NCBI GenBank assembly: GCA_949288955.1
Contig: CASEMS010000003.1
Span: 1-64,000, forward strand
Length of the DNA stretch: 64,000 nucleotides
Direction: 5' to 3'
DNA from: an uncultured Lentisphaeraceae bacterium
GTDB taxonomy: Bacteria; Verrucomicrobiota; Kiritimatiellia; RFP12; DVOR01
Part shown: positions 8,908 through 16,919 of the stretch, piece after piece
Position numbering within the stretch: the stretch's first letter is position 1
Layout of the letters: the number at the start of each line of letters is the position of its first letter
The notes under the pieces: model-generated
Told to the model about the DNA's origin: nothing
The model's database searches: none
Seen by the model: the letters and a program-made list of their open reading frames with translations, nothing else
Position numbers and translations under genes: made by a program

Positions 8908-9107
8908 GACGCGGCTGCGCCGGGACACGTCGGCGCTAACGCCGGGCACATCCGTGCCCTCCTTCGGGGGAGAGGGTGCCTTGCCCCGAAGCGCGAAGGC
9001 GGCGGGCGGGAGGGCGAAACAAGGGGGCGTCTCCGCCCCCACCGCTTTCGCCCGGCGTTAGCCCGCCGTCCTTCGCGCACCTTCGCGTCCTCGCGGGACA
9101 AAAAGCA
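8901..9107. repeat. Structured intergenic element, copy 3
   Basis: A 207-nt copy with the same arms. It is followed at 9108 by the core of one further 22-nt unit, then by unique sequence up to the promoter at 9150. Positions 8183-8265 hold no recognised feature. Confidence 0.85.
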
Positions 9108-9149
9108 TCGGCGGCGGGGGCGCTTTGTGCCGACGGCCGGAGCGGGGCG

Positions 9150-9158
9150 TGCTATAAT
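9150..9158 (+). promoter_or_regulatory. Extended -10 promoter, predicted leaderless
   Basis: TGCTATAAT has a perfect hexamer. Only 8 nt separate it from ATG 9167, so transcription should begin at or within a base or two of the start codon. Confidence 0.7.
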
Positions 9159-9166
9159 GGGTGCGT

Positions 9167-10066
9167 ATGGATTCCGGCGGGACGATTCGTTCGGGTTGGG
9201 CGGCGTGTCTCCTTGCCGTGACGGTGTGGGGGATGACGTTCGCGACGACCAAGCAGCTGTTGGCGGCGTTGCCGCCGACGGAAATCCTGTTGTTGCGCTT
9301 TCTTTTGGGCTATGCCGCGCTCTGGGCGCTCGCGCCGCGGCCTCTGCCGTGGCAGGGTTGGCGCGCGGAGGCGCGAATGGCCGTGGCGGGGGCGCTGGGC
9401 ATCGCCCTCTATTTCCACTTCGAGAACCTGGCGCTGACGCACGCGCGGGCGGGGCTGGTGGCGGTGGTGGTCTGCACCTCGCCGCTGCTGACGGCCTTTT
9501 GCGCGCGGCTGATGGGGCGGACGCGGCGGTTGGGGCGTTGGTTCTGGGTGGGGCTCTTCCTGGCGTTGGCGGGGGTGGCGCTGACGGTAACAGGTGGGGA
9601 CGCGGGGGCGTTGCGCGGCGCGTGGCAGGGGGTGGCGCTTGGTTTGGCGGGGGCGGCGGTGTGGGCGGTCTACACGCTCCTGCCGTTGCCGGAGTCGGGG
9701 TTGGCGGTTACGCGCCGGACCTTCCTGTGGGGGTTGGTGGCGATGACGCCGCTTTGCCTGGCCGAGGCGGGGGCGTGGCGCATGGCGCCGCTCGCGGATT
9801 GGGGCAACGTCTGGCGGTTGTTTTTCCTGGGTTTGGTCGCCTCGGCGGTCTGCTACGCGGCATGGAACGCCGCGGTGGCGCGTCTGGGCGGCGTGCGCGC
9901 GGCGGTCTGCCTCTATCTGAACCCCGTGGTGGGCGTGGTCACGGCGGCGTTGCTCTTGGGCGAGCCGTTGGACGCGCCGACGTTGCTGGGCGTGGCCCTG
10001 ACCCTTGGCGGCGTGGCCCTCTCCGCCCGCGCCCCCCATCCCGCCGCCCGCGCGGCGAAGGGCTGA
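9167..10066 (+). CDS. EamA/DMT-family membrane transporter
   Basis: A 299-residue paralogue of the 1797 transporter with about ten hydrophobic helices in two repeats; WGMTFATTKQLLAALPPTEI in the first helices and GEPLDAPTLLGVALTLGGV near the end are typical of EamA proteins. Probable inner-membrane exporter of unknown substrate. The in-frame GTG at 9161 is rejected because it precedes the predicted transcription start; ATG 9167 leaves essentially no leader and there is no Shine-Dalgarno. Codons are strongly G-ending, unlike the C-ending GH genes. The repeat block lies directly upstream. Confidence 0.87.
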   Translation: MDSGGTIRSGWAACLLAVTVWGMTFATTKQLLAALPPTEILLLRFLLGYAALWALAPRPLPWQGWRAEARMAVAGALGIALYFHFENLALTHARAGLVAVVVCTSPLLTAFCARLMGRTRRLGRWFWVGLFLALAGVALTVTGGDAGALRGAWQGVALGLAGAAVWAVYTLLPLPESGLAVTRRTFLWGLVAMTPLCLAEAGAWRMAPLADWGNVWRLFFLGLVASAVCYAAWNAAVARLGGVRAAVCLYLNPVVGVVTAALLLGEPLDAPTLLGVALTLGGVALSARAPHPAARAAKG

Positions 10067-10094
10067 GCAGCTCCCCGCGCCACGCAAAAAGTCC

Positions 10095-10123
10095 TTGACT
10101 TGTCCGAAGAAAGAAGGTACGCT
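10095..10123 (+). promoter_or_regulatory. Sigma70 promoter with flanking inverted repeat
   Basis: TTGACT (10095-10100), a 17-nt spacer and TACGCT (10118-10123). A perfect 9-bp inverted repeat, CTTGTCCGA at 10099-10107 and TCGGACAAG at 10151-10159, brackets the -10 and transcription start and may be an operator. Confidence 0.65.
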
Positions 10124-10172
10124 AAGGACAAATGAGGACGATTCGGGACCTCGGACAAGGAAGGACAGACAC

Positions 10173-10814
10173 ATGAACGGACGGCAGTTGATTTGTGCAT
10201 TGGCGGTGGTTGGCGCGCTCGGAACCGCGCAGGCGGCCTCGCTGGATTGGAGCGCGACGCAGATCGCGGCGGAGGCCGGGACGACCTCCTCGCTCACCTC
10301 GCTTGGCGCGGGGAACGATTGGACGACGCTTTCGCTGGCCTTCGTCTTCACGGTCGGGGAGACGCAGACGGGCGGCCCGCGCCTCTCGGTGACCACCTCC
10401 GTCAACTCGGGCGCCTATCTTGGCGTGGGCGTGGCGGGTGCGAAGAACCAGGGACGGCTTTATCGGGACAACACCGCCACCTTCTACTCCCGCGGCACGA
10501 TCCATGAGGGCACGAACGTGGTGGGGATGGTGATCGAGGTGGCGAACAATCGCCTGACGCTCCTCTCCTTTGACATCAACGGCACGACCTTCGGCCCCGC
10601 CGAGGTGGGCAGGGAGAACGGGTGCTACTACTCTGGGCAGACGGGGGCGATGACCATCGACTCGCTCACCGTCGCATTGGCTGAGAACGGCACGCTTTAC
10701 CTCGCGGAAGGCGCGGCGACGGGCGAGGACTTCGCGGCATTGCCGGAGCCGACGGCGTTGGCGTTGCTGGCGCTGGGCGTGGCAGGGGTGGCGTTGCGGC
10801 GCAAGGTGGCGTAA
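10173..10814 (+). CDS. PEP-CTERM sorting-signal protein
   Basis: A 213-residue secreted protein. Residues 1-21 form a Sec signal ending in AQA, and the mature part is a predicted beta-rich domain without recognised family. The tail LPEPTALALLALGVAGVA then RRK is a PEP-CTERM signal: Pro-Glu-Pro, a hydrophobic helix and a basic end. Exosortase would cleave it and transfer the protein to the envelope; a candidate enzyme is encoded at 37122. ATG 10173 is preceded by AAGGAAGG. It has its own promoter with an operator-like inverted repeat and a hairpin downstream, so it is probably monocistronic. Cargo function unknown. Confidence 0.85.
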   Translation: MNGRQLICALAVVGALGTAQAASLDWSATQIAAEAGTTSSLTSLGAGNDWTTLSLAFVFTVGETQTGGPRLSVTTSVNSGAYLGVGVAGAKNQGRLYRDNTATFYSRGTIHEGTNVVGMVIEVANNRLTLLSFDINGTTFGPAEVGRENGCYYSGQTGAMTIDSLTVALAENGTLYLAEGAATGEDFAALPEPTALALLALGVAGVALRRKVA

Positions 10815-10839
10815 GGAAAGGCGCCGTCATGGTGCGCAC

Positions 10840-10880
10840 CCCTCCCGTCCGCCAAGACGGGAGGGCGCGTTTGCGTTTTG
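10840..10880 (+). terminator. Hairpin terminator after PEP-CTERM gene
   Basis: A 10-bp perfect stem CCCTCCCGTC / GACGGGAGGG with a 6-nt loop is followed by a T-rich but interrupted tail. Confidence 0.6.
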
Positions 10881-10916
10881 TGGCTTGGGCGTGGTGCGTG
10901 GGGTTGGCAGGGTCAA

Positions 10917-13562
10917 ATGAAAGGGATTGCGATGCGCGTGGCGCTTGGTGCGGCAGTGGTTTGGATGGCGGCGGTGGCTTCGGCGGCGACCTTCGCGGGG
11001 GTGACGTGCTCGGATGGCGGGGTCTCGGCGGAGGTCCCGGCGGGGGCGGAGGTCGATGAGGCCGGGGCGTTGGTGTTGGGGGCGTCGCCGCTTCGGGTTA
11101 CAGGCTTCGCGGCGGGTCATCCGGCGGTGGCGGTGACGTTCGACGCCACGTTGCCGGAGGGGGCGGAGGGGGCGCTCGTGGGATGGGAGATGCGGCGGAC
11201 GTCGGGGGAGGACCAAGGGACCTTCACGGCGCAGGCGGTGGCGGTCGCCTCGGGGGATCCGCTGACGCACGGCAACGCGCAGGCGCATCAGGACACGGTA
11301 ACGCACGGGCGCCCCTCCGCGGGGCGGCATCTGTGGACGCTCACCTATTCCGCCTCGGCGGGCGCGGCGCTCTGGGAGGATGGCCGCCTGCTGGCGGAGG
11401 CGCCGGGCATCAAGTGGACCAACGCGCCGCTCACGGCGGTAACCTTCGGGGGGACGGCCCTGGGGGCGTCGCCGATCGCAGGTTTGCGTCTCCATGCGGC
11501 ACGGGTGGACTTCGCGGAGACGGGTGTGCCGGAGAATCCGGTGGCGACGCTTTACGAGGTGCCGGAGGCGTTGCGCGGGTTGGGTGCGGGGCCGCTGATC
11601 CATCTGTTGCGGACGCAGGGTGGGCTGACCACGCCGTCGGTCTCGGTGAATGGGGAGGCGTTGGGCGCGCGCAACGCGGCGTTGGCGCTCTGGGCCTTTG
11701 GCTTGGGGACGGAGGGTGCGGTGGCGATGACCGTCGGGCGGTTGGCGGTCGGCGCGGAGGGCACGGTGTCGCTGACGCTCTCGGAGGAGACACCGCCGTT
11801 GCGCAACGGTGCGCTCTCCTTGATCGGCGCACGCCGACTCGATGGGCCGTGGGAGCGGTTGGCGAGCGTCGCGGCGCCCATCGCCGCAGGGACGACGCTG
11901 GAGGCGGAGACGTCGGGGTGCGCCTTCTTCAAGGTTCGGGCGGAGGAAGCCGTCGGCGAGCCGGGGCCATTGGCGGCGCTTCGGGCGGAGGGCGCGGAGC
12001 GTCCGGTGTGGGCGGGGACGGGCGAGGCGACGTTGCTCGCCTTCACGCTGGCCGGGGAGCCGGAGGATTTGGACGGCGCGGACAGGGAATCGCTGACGCT
12101 GACCCTGACGGGCGCGGGCGTCGTGCCGGGCGGGACGTACACGCTGACGGTGGACGGGGTGGCGCATCGAGCGGTGTTGGGGGCGGATGGGACGCTGACC
12201 TTCACCGGGCTCGCGCCGTATGTCGGCGCGGCGGTGTCGCTCGCGGGGCCGACCTCGGCGAACGGCGAGGTGACGGTGGCCGACTCTTCGTGGGGCGGGG
12301 CGGGCGCGCGGGCGCACATCGCGGCGGTGGTGGCAGACGATTTGGTGAAGGATGGCTTCGTGCCCGCGGATTGCGACCTGGCCACGGAGATCACCTACGA
12401 CGGCTACGACGCCACGATCTACCGCATCCCCGCCCTTGCCACGGACGGCGAGGGCGGCGTGGTCGCGCTCTACGACGTGCGCTATGGCAGCGGCGACCTC
12501 GGCGACAAACGGCTCAGCGGCATCGATCTGGGCGAGACCGTCAGCACGGACGGCGGCGCGACGTGGGGGAAGCCGCACCTGGCCGTCGACGTGCCCAACT
12601 TCCGCGCCAACGACGGCAGCTACCCTTACGGCAAGGATCAGGGCGCGATCACGCCGGAGATGGACATCGGCGATGCCGCGATTCTCTTCGATCCCGCGGC
12701 GAAACGCTACTGGCTCATGGCCATCACCGGCGGCGGCCTCGTCTCCGCCGGGACCAACGCCGCCAAGAACGACTGCGTGCTCTACACGCGCGGCGTGGGG
12801 GCGGAGGCGAAGTGGGAGGGGCGGCGTTCCGTCAAAGCGGACATCCTCGCGGGCATCGGCAAGACGAACCACCCCGGGCACGGCGTCCTCGCCGGCCCCG
12901 GCCACGGCATGGTCACCCAGGTCGGCCACGCGGGGATGCCCAAGGGCACGCTCGTCTTCCCCGTCCAAGCCTTCGTGAACAGCGGCACCGGCGACGCGCA
13001 GTGCTGCGCCGCCTACTCCACCGACGGCGGCGCGACCTGGCAGACCACCGGCCTCACCCCCAAGACCCTCGCCCAGGCCCCCCACAACGCGCAGGAGAAC
13101 TGCGTGATGGAGTTGGACGACGGTTCCTGGCTCATGATGTCCAAGGGCGGCACTTGGGGCGCGGGCAACGGACGCCGCCTCTTCTTCCGCACCACCGACT
13201 TCCGGAACTGGACGCAGCTCGCCTCCATCCCCAATGTCATCCACGTGCAAGGCTCCTGCCTGCGCATCGGCGTGGGGCCCGACGGGGTGGGTCGCTACGT
13301 GCTCGCCCATCAGACCGACCCCGGCACCCGCGCCGGGCTGGCGCTCGTCTTCGGGCGCGACCTCACCGCCGCCAACCCCGAGGCCGGGCAGGAAGGCGTG
13401 GCGTGGGACCTCGACAACCCCCTCATGCTGCACGCGGGCGAGACCGGCGGGCAGGGCTACGTCTCCCTCTGCCTGCTGGATTCCGAGACCCTTGGCGTGC
13501 TTTACGAGGCCAAGAACCAGATACTCTTCGAGCGCATCGACCTTGCGCCCCACCTACGCTGA
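10917..13562 (+). CDS. GH33 exo-alpha-sialidase with large N-terminal region
   Basis: An 881-residue secreted enzyme that would release terminal sialic acid from glycoconjugates. A Sec signal (about residues 1-22, ending SAA) is followed by roughly 470 residues of beta-rich sequence, possibly a lectin-like domain and an insertion. The catalytic six-bladed propeller begins near residue 490 with YRIP (residue 502), an Arg-Ile-Pro motif, and contains Asp-box repeats STDGGATW near residues 543 and 701. ATG 10917 is chosen because GGCAGG lies upstream and the signal peptide begins there. The SGNH esterase gene follows 8 nt after the stop. Third positions are G-rich in the first half and C-rich in the second. 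Confidence 0.88.
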   Translation: MKGIAMRVALGAAVVWMAAVASAATFAGVTCSDGGVSAEVPAGAEVDEAGALVLGASPLRVTGFAAGHPAVAVTFDATLPEGAEGALVGWEMRRTSGEDQGTFTAQAVAVASGDPLTHGNAQAHQDTVTHGRPSAGRHLWTLTYSASAGAALWEDGRLLAEAPGIKWTNAPLTAVTFGGTALGASPIAGLRLHAARVDFAETGVPENPVATLYEVPEALRGLGAGPLIHLLRTQGGLTTPSVSVNGEALGARNAALALWAFGLGTEGAVAMTVGRLAVGAEGTVSLTLSEETPPLRNGALSLIGARRLDGPWERLASVAAPIAAGTTLEAETSGCAFFKVRAEEAVGEPGPLAALRAEGAERPVWAGTGEATLLAFTLAGEPEDLDGADRESLTLTLTGAGVVPGGTYTLTVDGVAHRAVLGADGTLTFTGLAPYVGAAVSLAGPTSANGEVTVADSSWGGAGARAHIAAVVADDLVKDGFVPADCDLATEITYDGYDATIYRIPALATDGEGGVVALYDVRYGSGDLGDKRLSGIDLGETVSTDGGATWGKPHLAVDVPNFRANDGSYPYGKDQGAITPEMDIGDAAILFDPAAKRYWLMAITGGGLVSAGTNAAKNDCVLYTRGVGAEAKWEGRRSVKADILAGIGKTNHPGHGVLAGPGHGMVTQVGHAGMPKGTLVFPVQAFVNSGTGDAQCCAAYSTDGGATWQTTGLTPKTLAQAPHNAQENCVMELDDGSWLMMSKGGTWGAGNGRRLFFRTTDFRNWTQLASIPNVIHVQGSCLRIGVGPDGVGRYVLAHQTDPGTRAGLALVFGRDLTAANPEAGQEGVAWDLDNPLMLHAGETGGQGYVSLCLLDSETLGVLYEAKNQILFERIDLAPHLR

Positions 13563-13570
13563 GGGGAACG

Positions 13571-15370
13571 ATGAAACGATCGCGTCTTCCGCTTGCCGCG
13601 CTCTGCGCCTTGCTCGCCCTGCCCCTCGCCGCCGTGGGGCGGTCGCCCGACGCCTTGCTCTGGATGCCGTGGGGCGACTCCATCACCGAGGGCGAGCGCG
13701 ACATGGGCCACCCCGACCGCGGCGACGCCAACAGCCGCGGCGGTTACCGCTTCCAACTCTGGCGGGAACTCACCGAGGCGGGCCTGACGGTGCGGAGCGT
13801 CGGCTTCCGGACGGGCCACCAAGGCACGGAGGAGGTGGCGGAGAATCCCGCGTGGGCCTGGCATTGCGGCCTCTACGGCGGGCTGATCCACCCCGCCAAA
13901 GGGAGAAAATACGGCGCGCAACGCTTCAACGTCGAGAGCGCGTTGGAGCACGCCGGGCACCCCGACGTCATCACCCTCCTGCTCGGCATCAACGACCTCT
14001 CCTTCCTGCCCTCCGACGACCCCGCCGGCATCCGCGGCGTCTTCGCCTCCTGGGTCGCCCTGGCCTGCCGCCTCGCCGACCTCCGCCCGCACAGCCAGGT
14101 GGTCGTCGCCACCCTGCTGCCCGTCCGCCCCGGCAACCCATCGGCCAAACGCTTCGGCCCCTTCAACGCCCTCATCCGCGCCGCGGCCGAGGCGAAGGCG
14201 CCACCCTTCGACCGCCCGAACGTCCGCCTCGCCGACCTCTGCCGCCTCGCCTTCGCCGACGCCTTCGACGCGACCCTCTTCAAGCCCGACGGCGTCCACC
14301 CCAACGAGGCCGGCAGCATCCGCGTCGCCCAAGCCTGGCGCCCCGCCTTTGACGAGGCGCTTCGCGCCTTGGAGGCCACGCCGCCCGCCATCGTCCACCT
14401 CCACAACGGCGTCCCCGGGCAGGTGCGCGTGCGTCTCAACCGACCGGCCACGGCCTTCGCCGGCGCCACGCTCGCGTTGGGCGGCGGGCCGACCCTCCTG
14501 GGCGGCGCGCCCGATCCGCGCGACCCCCGCGTCCTCGTCTTCCCCTGCGCCACGCCCTTCCGCAACGGCAACGTCGCCTCCGCCACCCTCACCCACGGCG
14601 CGACGCGCCTGAAAGCCGCCCCCGACGCGATCGAACTGCTCGGCAGCGGCGCGGAGGCGAACGTCCCCGAGGCCTTCCGTCGCGGCTTCGTGCGGTTGCA
14701 GGCCCTTGACCTCGGCAAACCCGCCACCGCCCCGACCGCCCCGCTCGGCGGCCTCATCCGCCGCGTGGCCTACTACCTTGAACTCAAACGGCCCGGCCTG
14801 CCGCCGCAGTTCGTCTGGGTCTCGATGGATGCCGCGCCCTTCGGCAACGACCCCGCGCGGGCCGATCTCCCCATCCTCGGCGACCGCCCCATCAAGGCGG
14901 AGGTCGGTAACCTTTCCGTCTTCGGCAATCGCGGCAACTTCGCCAAGTCCGTCCACGGCGGGCGCGGCCTCGTCGAGATCACGCCCTTGGGTTATGCCGC
15001 CGACGACGACCCCGCCGCCGTGGCCGAGGCCACGCCCGGCGCCTTCGGCTGGAACGATGCGCTCCGTGAAGACGGCGCGGGCTACGGTTGCCTCCAGGTG
15101 GCCCGGATCCGCGAAGACGCGGCCGGCACGCCCGCCGACCCCGCCGCCGAGATGCTCTTGGCCTACAACGGCTTCCGCTCCGGCCGGGACGCCGACGCCG
15201 GGATCGGCTCCTTCGTCACCCATCGCGACAACCTCGGCAGGCAGATCGACGCCGTCCACGATTGGACCTTCTTCGCCCGCCTCACCGGTTACGCCGCCTA
15301 CGCCCCCGCCGCCTACGAACGCCGCCTCCTGGAAATCTGGGCCGAGCCGCTCCTGCCCTCCGCGCCCTGA
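13571..15370 (+). CDS. SGNH/GDSL-family esterase with C-terminal extension
   Basis: A 599-residue secreted protein with a Sec signal (about 1-23). The first ~270 residues are an SGNH hydrolase: block I GDSITEG (Ser), block III GINDL (Asn) and block V DGVHPN (Asp and His of the catalytic triad). The remaining ~330 residues, containing LGGLIRRVAYYLELKRPG, form a domain I do not recognise. It lies 8 nt after the sialidase in the same operon, with a GAGGGG ribosome site. This makes a sialate O-acetylesterase or other glycan deacetylase attractive, as de-O-acetylation often must precede sialidase action. That role is inference from context. Confidence 0.82.
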   Translation: MKRSRLPLAALCALLALPLAAVGRSPDALLWMPWGDSITEGERDMGHPDRGDANSRGGYRFQLWRELTEAGLTVRSVGFRTGHQGTEEVAENPAWAWHCGLYGGLIHPAKGRKYGAQRFNVESALEHAGHPDVITLLLGINDLSFLPSDDPAGIRGVFASWVALACRLADLRPHSQVVVATLLPVRPGNPSAKRFGPFNALIRAAAEAKAPPFDRPNVRLADLCRLAFADAFDATLFKPDGVHPNEAGSIRVAQAWRPAFDEALRALEATPPAIVHLHNGVPGQVRVRLNRPATAFAGATLALGGGPTLLGGAPDPRDPRVLVFPCATPFRNGNVASATLTHGATRLKAAPDAIELLGSGAEANVPEAFRRGFVRLQALDLGKPATAPTAPLGGLIRRVAYYLELKRPGLPPQFVWVSMDAAPFGNDPARADLPILGDRPIKAEVGNLSVFGNRGNFAKSVHGGRGLVEITPLGYAADDDPAAVAEATPGAFGWNDALREDGAGYGCLQVARIREDAAGTPADPAAEMLLAYNGFRSGRDADAGIGSFVTHRDNLGRQIDAVHDWTFFARLTGYAAYAPAAYERRLLEIWAEPLLPSAP

Positions 15371-15424
15371 CCCCGACCTCCCCCACCCCCTCGTCCCGCG
15401 CATCCGCCGCCGAGCCGTCGAGTC

Positions 15425-15512
15425 TCGGCGGCTGACTCTCCTTAGATCGGCGGCTGATCCACCGAGCGTCGGCGGCTACCTCACCGAGACTTGGCGGCTG
15501 AGTCTCCGCGAA
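15425..15512. repeat. 22-nt periodic array C1
   Basis: Four units at 15425, 15447, 15469 and 15491 with core TCGGCGGCTGA. The array lies between the SGNH gene and element copy 4. Confidence 0.9.
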
Positions 15513-15730
15513 GACGCGGGTGCGCCGGGACACGTCGGCGCTAACGCCGGGCACATCCGTGCCCTCCCGCGCCGAGTGCCCCGGCTTCGGGGGAGAGGGC
15601 GCCTTGCCCCTGTGGCGCGAAGGCGGCGGGCGGGAGGACGAAACAAGGAGCGTTTCCGCCCCCGCCGCTTTCGCCCGGCGTTAGCCCGCCGTCCTTCGCG
15701 CACCCTCGCGTCCTCGCGGGACTGAAAGCA
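15506..15730. repeat. Structured intergenic element, copy 4
   Basis: A 225-nt copy about 6.4 kb from the other three. It has the same inverted arms, the same internal hairpins and the longer insertion seen in copy 2, showing the element is dispersed and not only tandem. Confidence 0.88.
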
Positions 15731-15818
15731 TCGGCGGCTGACTCTCCTTGGATCGGCGGCTGAGTCTCGGAGACTTGGCGGCTGAGTCTCCGAGCGTCGG
15801 CGGCGAATGCGTCGAGGG
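15731..15818. repeat. 22-nt periodic array C2
   Basis: Four units at 15731, 15753, 15775 and 15797; the last is degenerate. It ends just before the promoter at 15842. Confidence 0.85.
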
Positions 15819-15841
15819 TGGGCACGCCGCAGGGGGATTTG

Positions 15842-15850
15842 TGGTATACT
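15842..15850 (+). promoter_or_regulatory. Extended -10 promoter
   Basis: TGGTATACT, no clear -35. A 39-nt leader follows with AGGAGG at 15877-15882. Confidence 0.65.
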
Positions 15851-15889
15851 GTGGCATAACTCGTGGCAAACGAACAGGAGGGAAGACCC

Positions 15890-16633
15890 ATGATGAAGTC
15901 GATGACGTTGCTGGTGACCGCCGGACTGACGGCGTTGGCCGTGAGCGGGTGCGTGCGCATGACGGACGTGGAGGCTGACGCGCGGTTGCGCTCGCGCGCC
16001 TATTCGGCGTTCGCCGTCGGGGACTTCCCGCAGGTGCGGGCGTTGGTGGCGGAGGCCGACACGCTGAACGTGCCGCAGGCGCAGCTGTGGCGGCGGACGT
16101 TGGAGCTGCGCATGGCGATGGCCGAAAACGCCCAGCATGGCGAGGTGCGCCGCTTCCTCAACGCCTGGGCGGCGCAGCGCGACGATTGGACGCAAGAGGA
16201 GCGGGTGGACGCGGAGCTGACCTTGGCGGAGACCTTGCAGGGGCCCTACGCGGCGGATTGGCTGTATGACTTGGAGCCTTCGACGTGGCCCCAACCCCAG
16301 CGCACGCGCTACAACCTGCTGCGGGCGCGGTTGCAGAATGGGCAGACGGCGTTGCATGACGACACGGTGGCGCGTTGGCGCCTGGGCGTGAGGGGGCTGT
16401 ATGACTCGGGGCGCCTGATCGCGGCGGCGAACGAGGCCGCGCGCTGCGCGAACGAAACGCGCAACGCCGAGGCGGCCATCGTGGCGGCAAAGCTCTACAA
16501 CGAGGCCGGTGACGCCAAACGCAAGGGCCAGGCCCTCGCGGCGGCGGAGGCCTTGGCGCCGGATGACGCGGCGATCCGCCAGGAGATCGGCCAGATTCGC
16601 ACGGCCCCGTTGGGCGCGCGCAGCGCGTTCTGA
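15890..16633 (+). CDS. Lipoprotein with TPR-like helical repeats
   Basis: A 247-residue protein with an N-terminal lipobox (LTALAVSGC), so it should be diacylated by Lgt (encoded at 42157) and retained in the envelope. The mature part is helical with alternating Ala, Leu and aromatic positions, resembling tetratricopeptide-type scaffolds, but no clean TPR consensus was found. ATG 15890 follows AGGAGG by 7 nt; the second ATG at 15893 is equally possible. It heads a probable operon with two coiled-coil genes, dus and a membrane protein. Role is unknown; envelope assembly is a guess from neighbours. Confidence 0.75.
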   Translation: MMKSMTLLVTAGLTALAVSGCVRMTDVEADARLRSRAYSAFAVGDFPQVRALVAEADTLNVPQAQLWRRTLELRMAMAENAQHGEVRRFLNAWAAQRDDWTQEERVDAELTLAETLQGPYAADWLYDLEPSTWPQPQRTRYNLLRARLQNGQTALHDDTVARWRLGVRGLYDSGRLIAAANEAARCANETRNAEAAIVAAKLYNEAGDAKRKGQALAAAEALAPDDAAIRQEIGQIRTAPLGARSAF

Positions 16634-16660
16634 GGCCAACACAGAGGGAGAGCCAGAGAG

Positions 16661-16918
16661 ATGGATCCGGAGATCGAGGCGTTGCGCGCGGAGAATGCGC
16701 GCCTGCGCGAGGAATTGGCGCGTGTGCGCCATCAGTGGGAACGCGAGCTCGTGGTGGCCAAGGCGGCGTTGGTGACCGCCCAGGCGGAGGTGGAGACCCT
16801 TCGGGAGCGTCTGCGGGCGGCGATGATCCGCACGTTGGAGGCGGACGACGAGGTCTTCGGCGTGCGCGAGGAGGCGGCGGAGGCCGTCCGCTCGGCGCGG
16901 GCCACGGAGGGTGCCTAA
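16661..16918 (+). CDS. Small coiled-coil protein
   Basis: An 85-residue, highly charged protein with no signal peptide. Residues 5-60 show leucine and alanine heptads (IEALRAENARLREELARVR) typical of a parallel coiled coil. It starts 27 nt after the lipoprotein stop with a GAGAG site, and its TAA lies one base before the next gene's GTG. It probably dimerises, perhaps with the larger coiled-coil protein encoded next. No family recognised. Confidence 0.7.
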   Translation: MDPEIEALRAENARLREELARVRHQWERELVVAKAALVTAQAEVETLRERLRAAMIRTLEADDEVFGVREEAAEAVRSARATEGA

Positions 16919-16919
16919 G

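Noticed and set aside
8164-9101. Several 60-160-codon frames in the repeat block on both strands
   Set aside because: They are translations of the 22-nt arrays and hairpin elements; the shared peptide blocks arise from repeated DNA and have no starts with ribosome sites.
9161-9163. GTG as start of the EamA gene
   Set aside because: It lies 2 nt after the -10 hexamer and upstream of the predicted transcription start.
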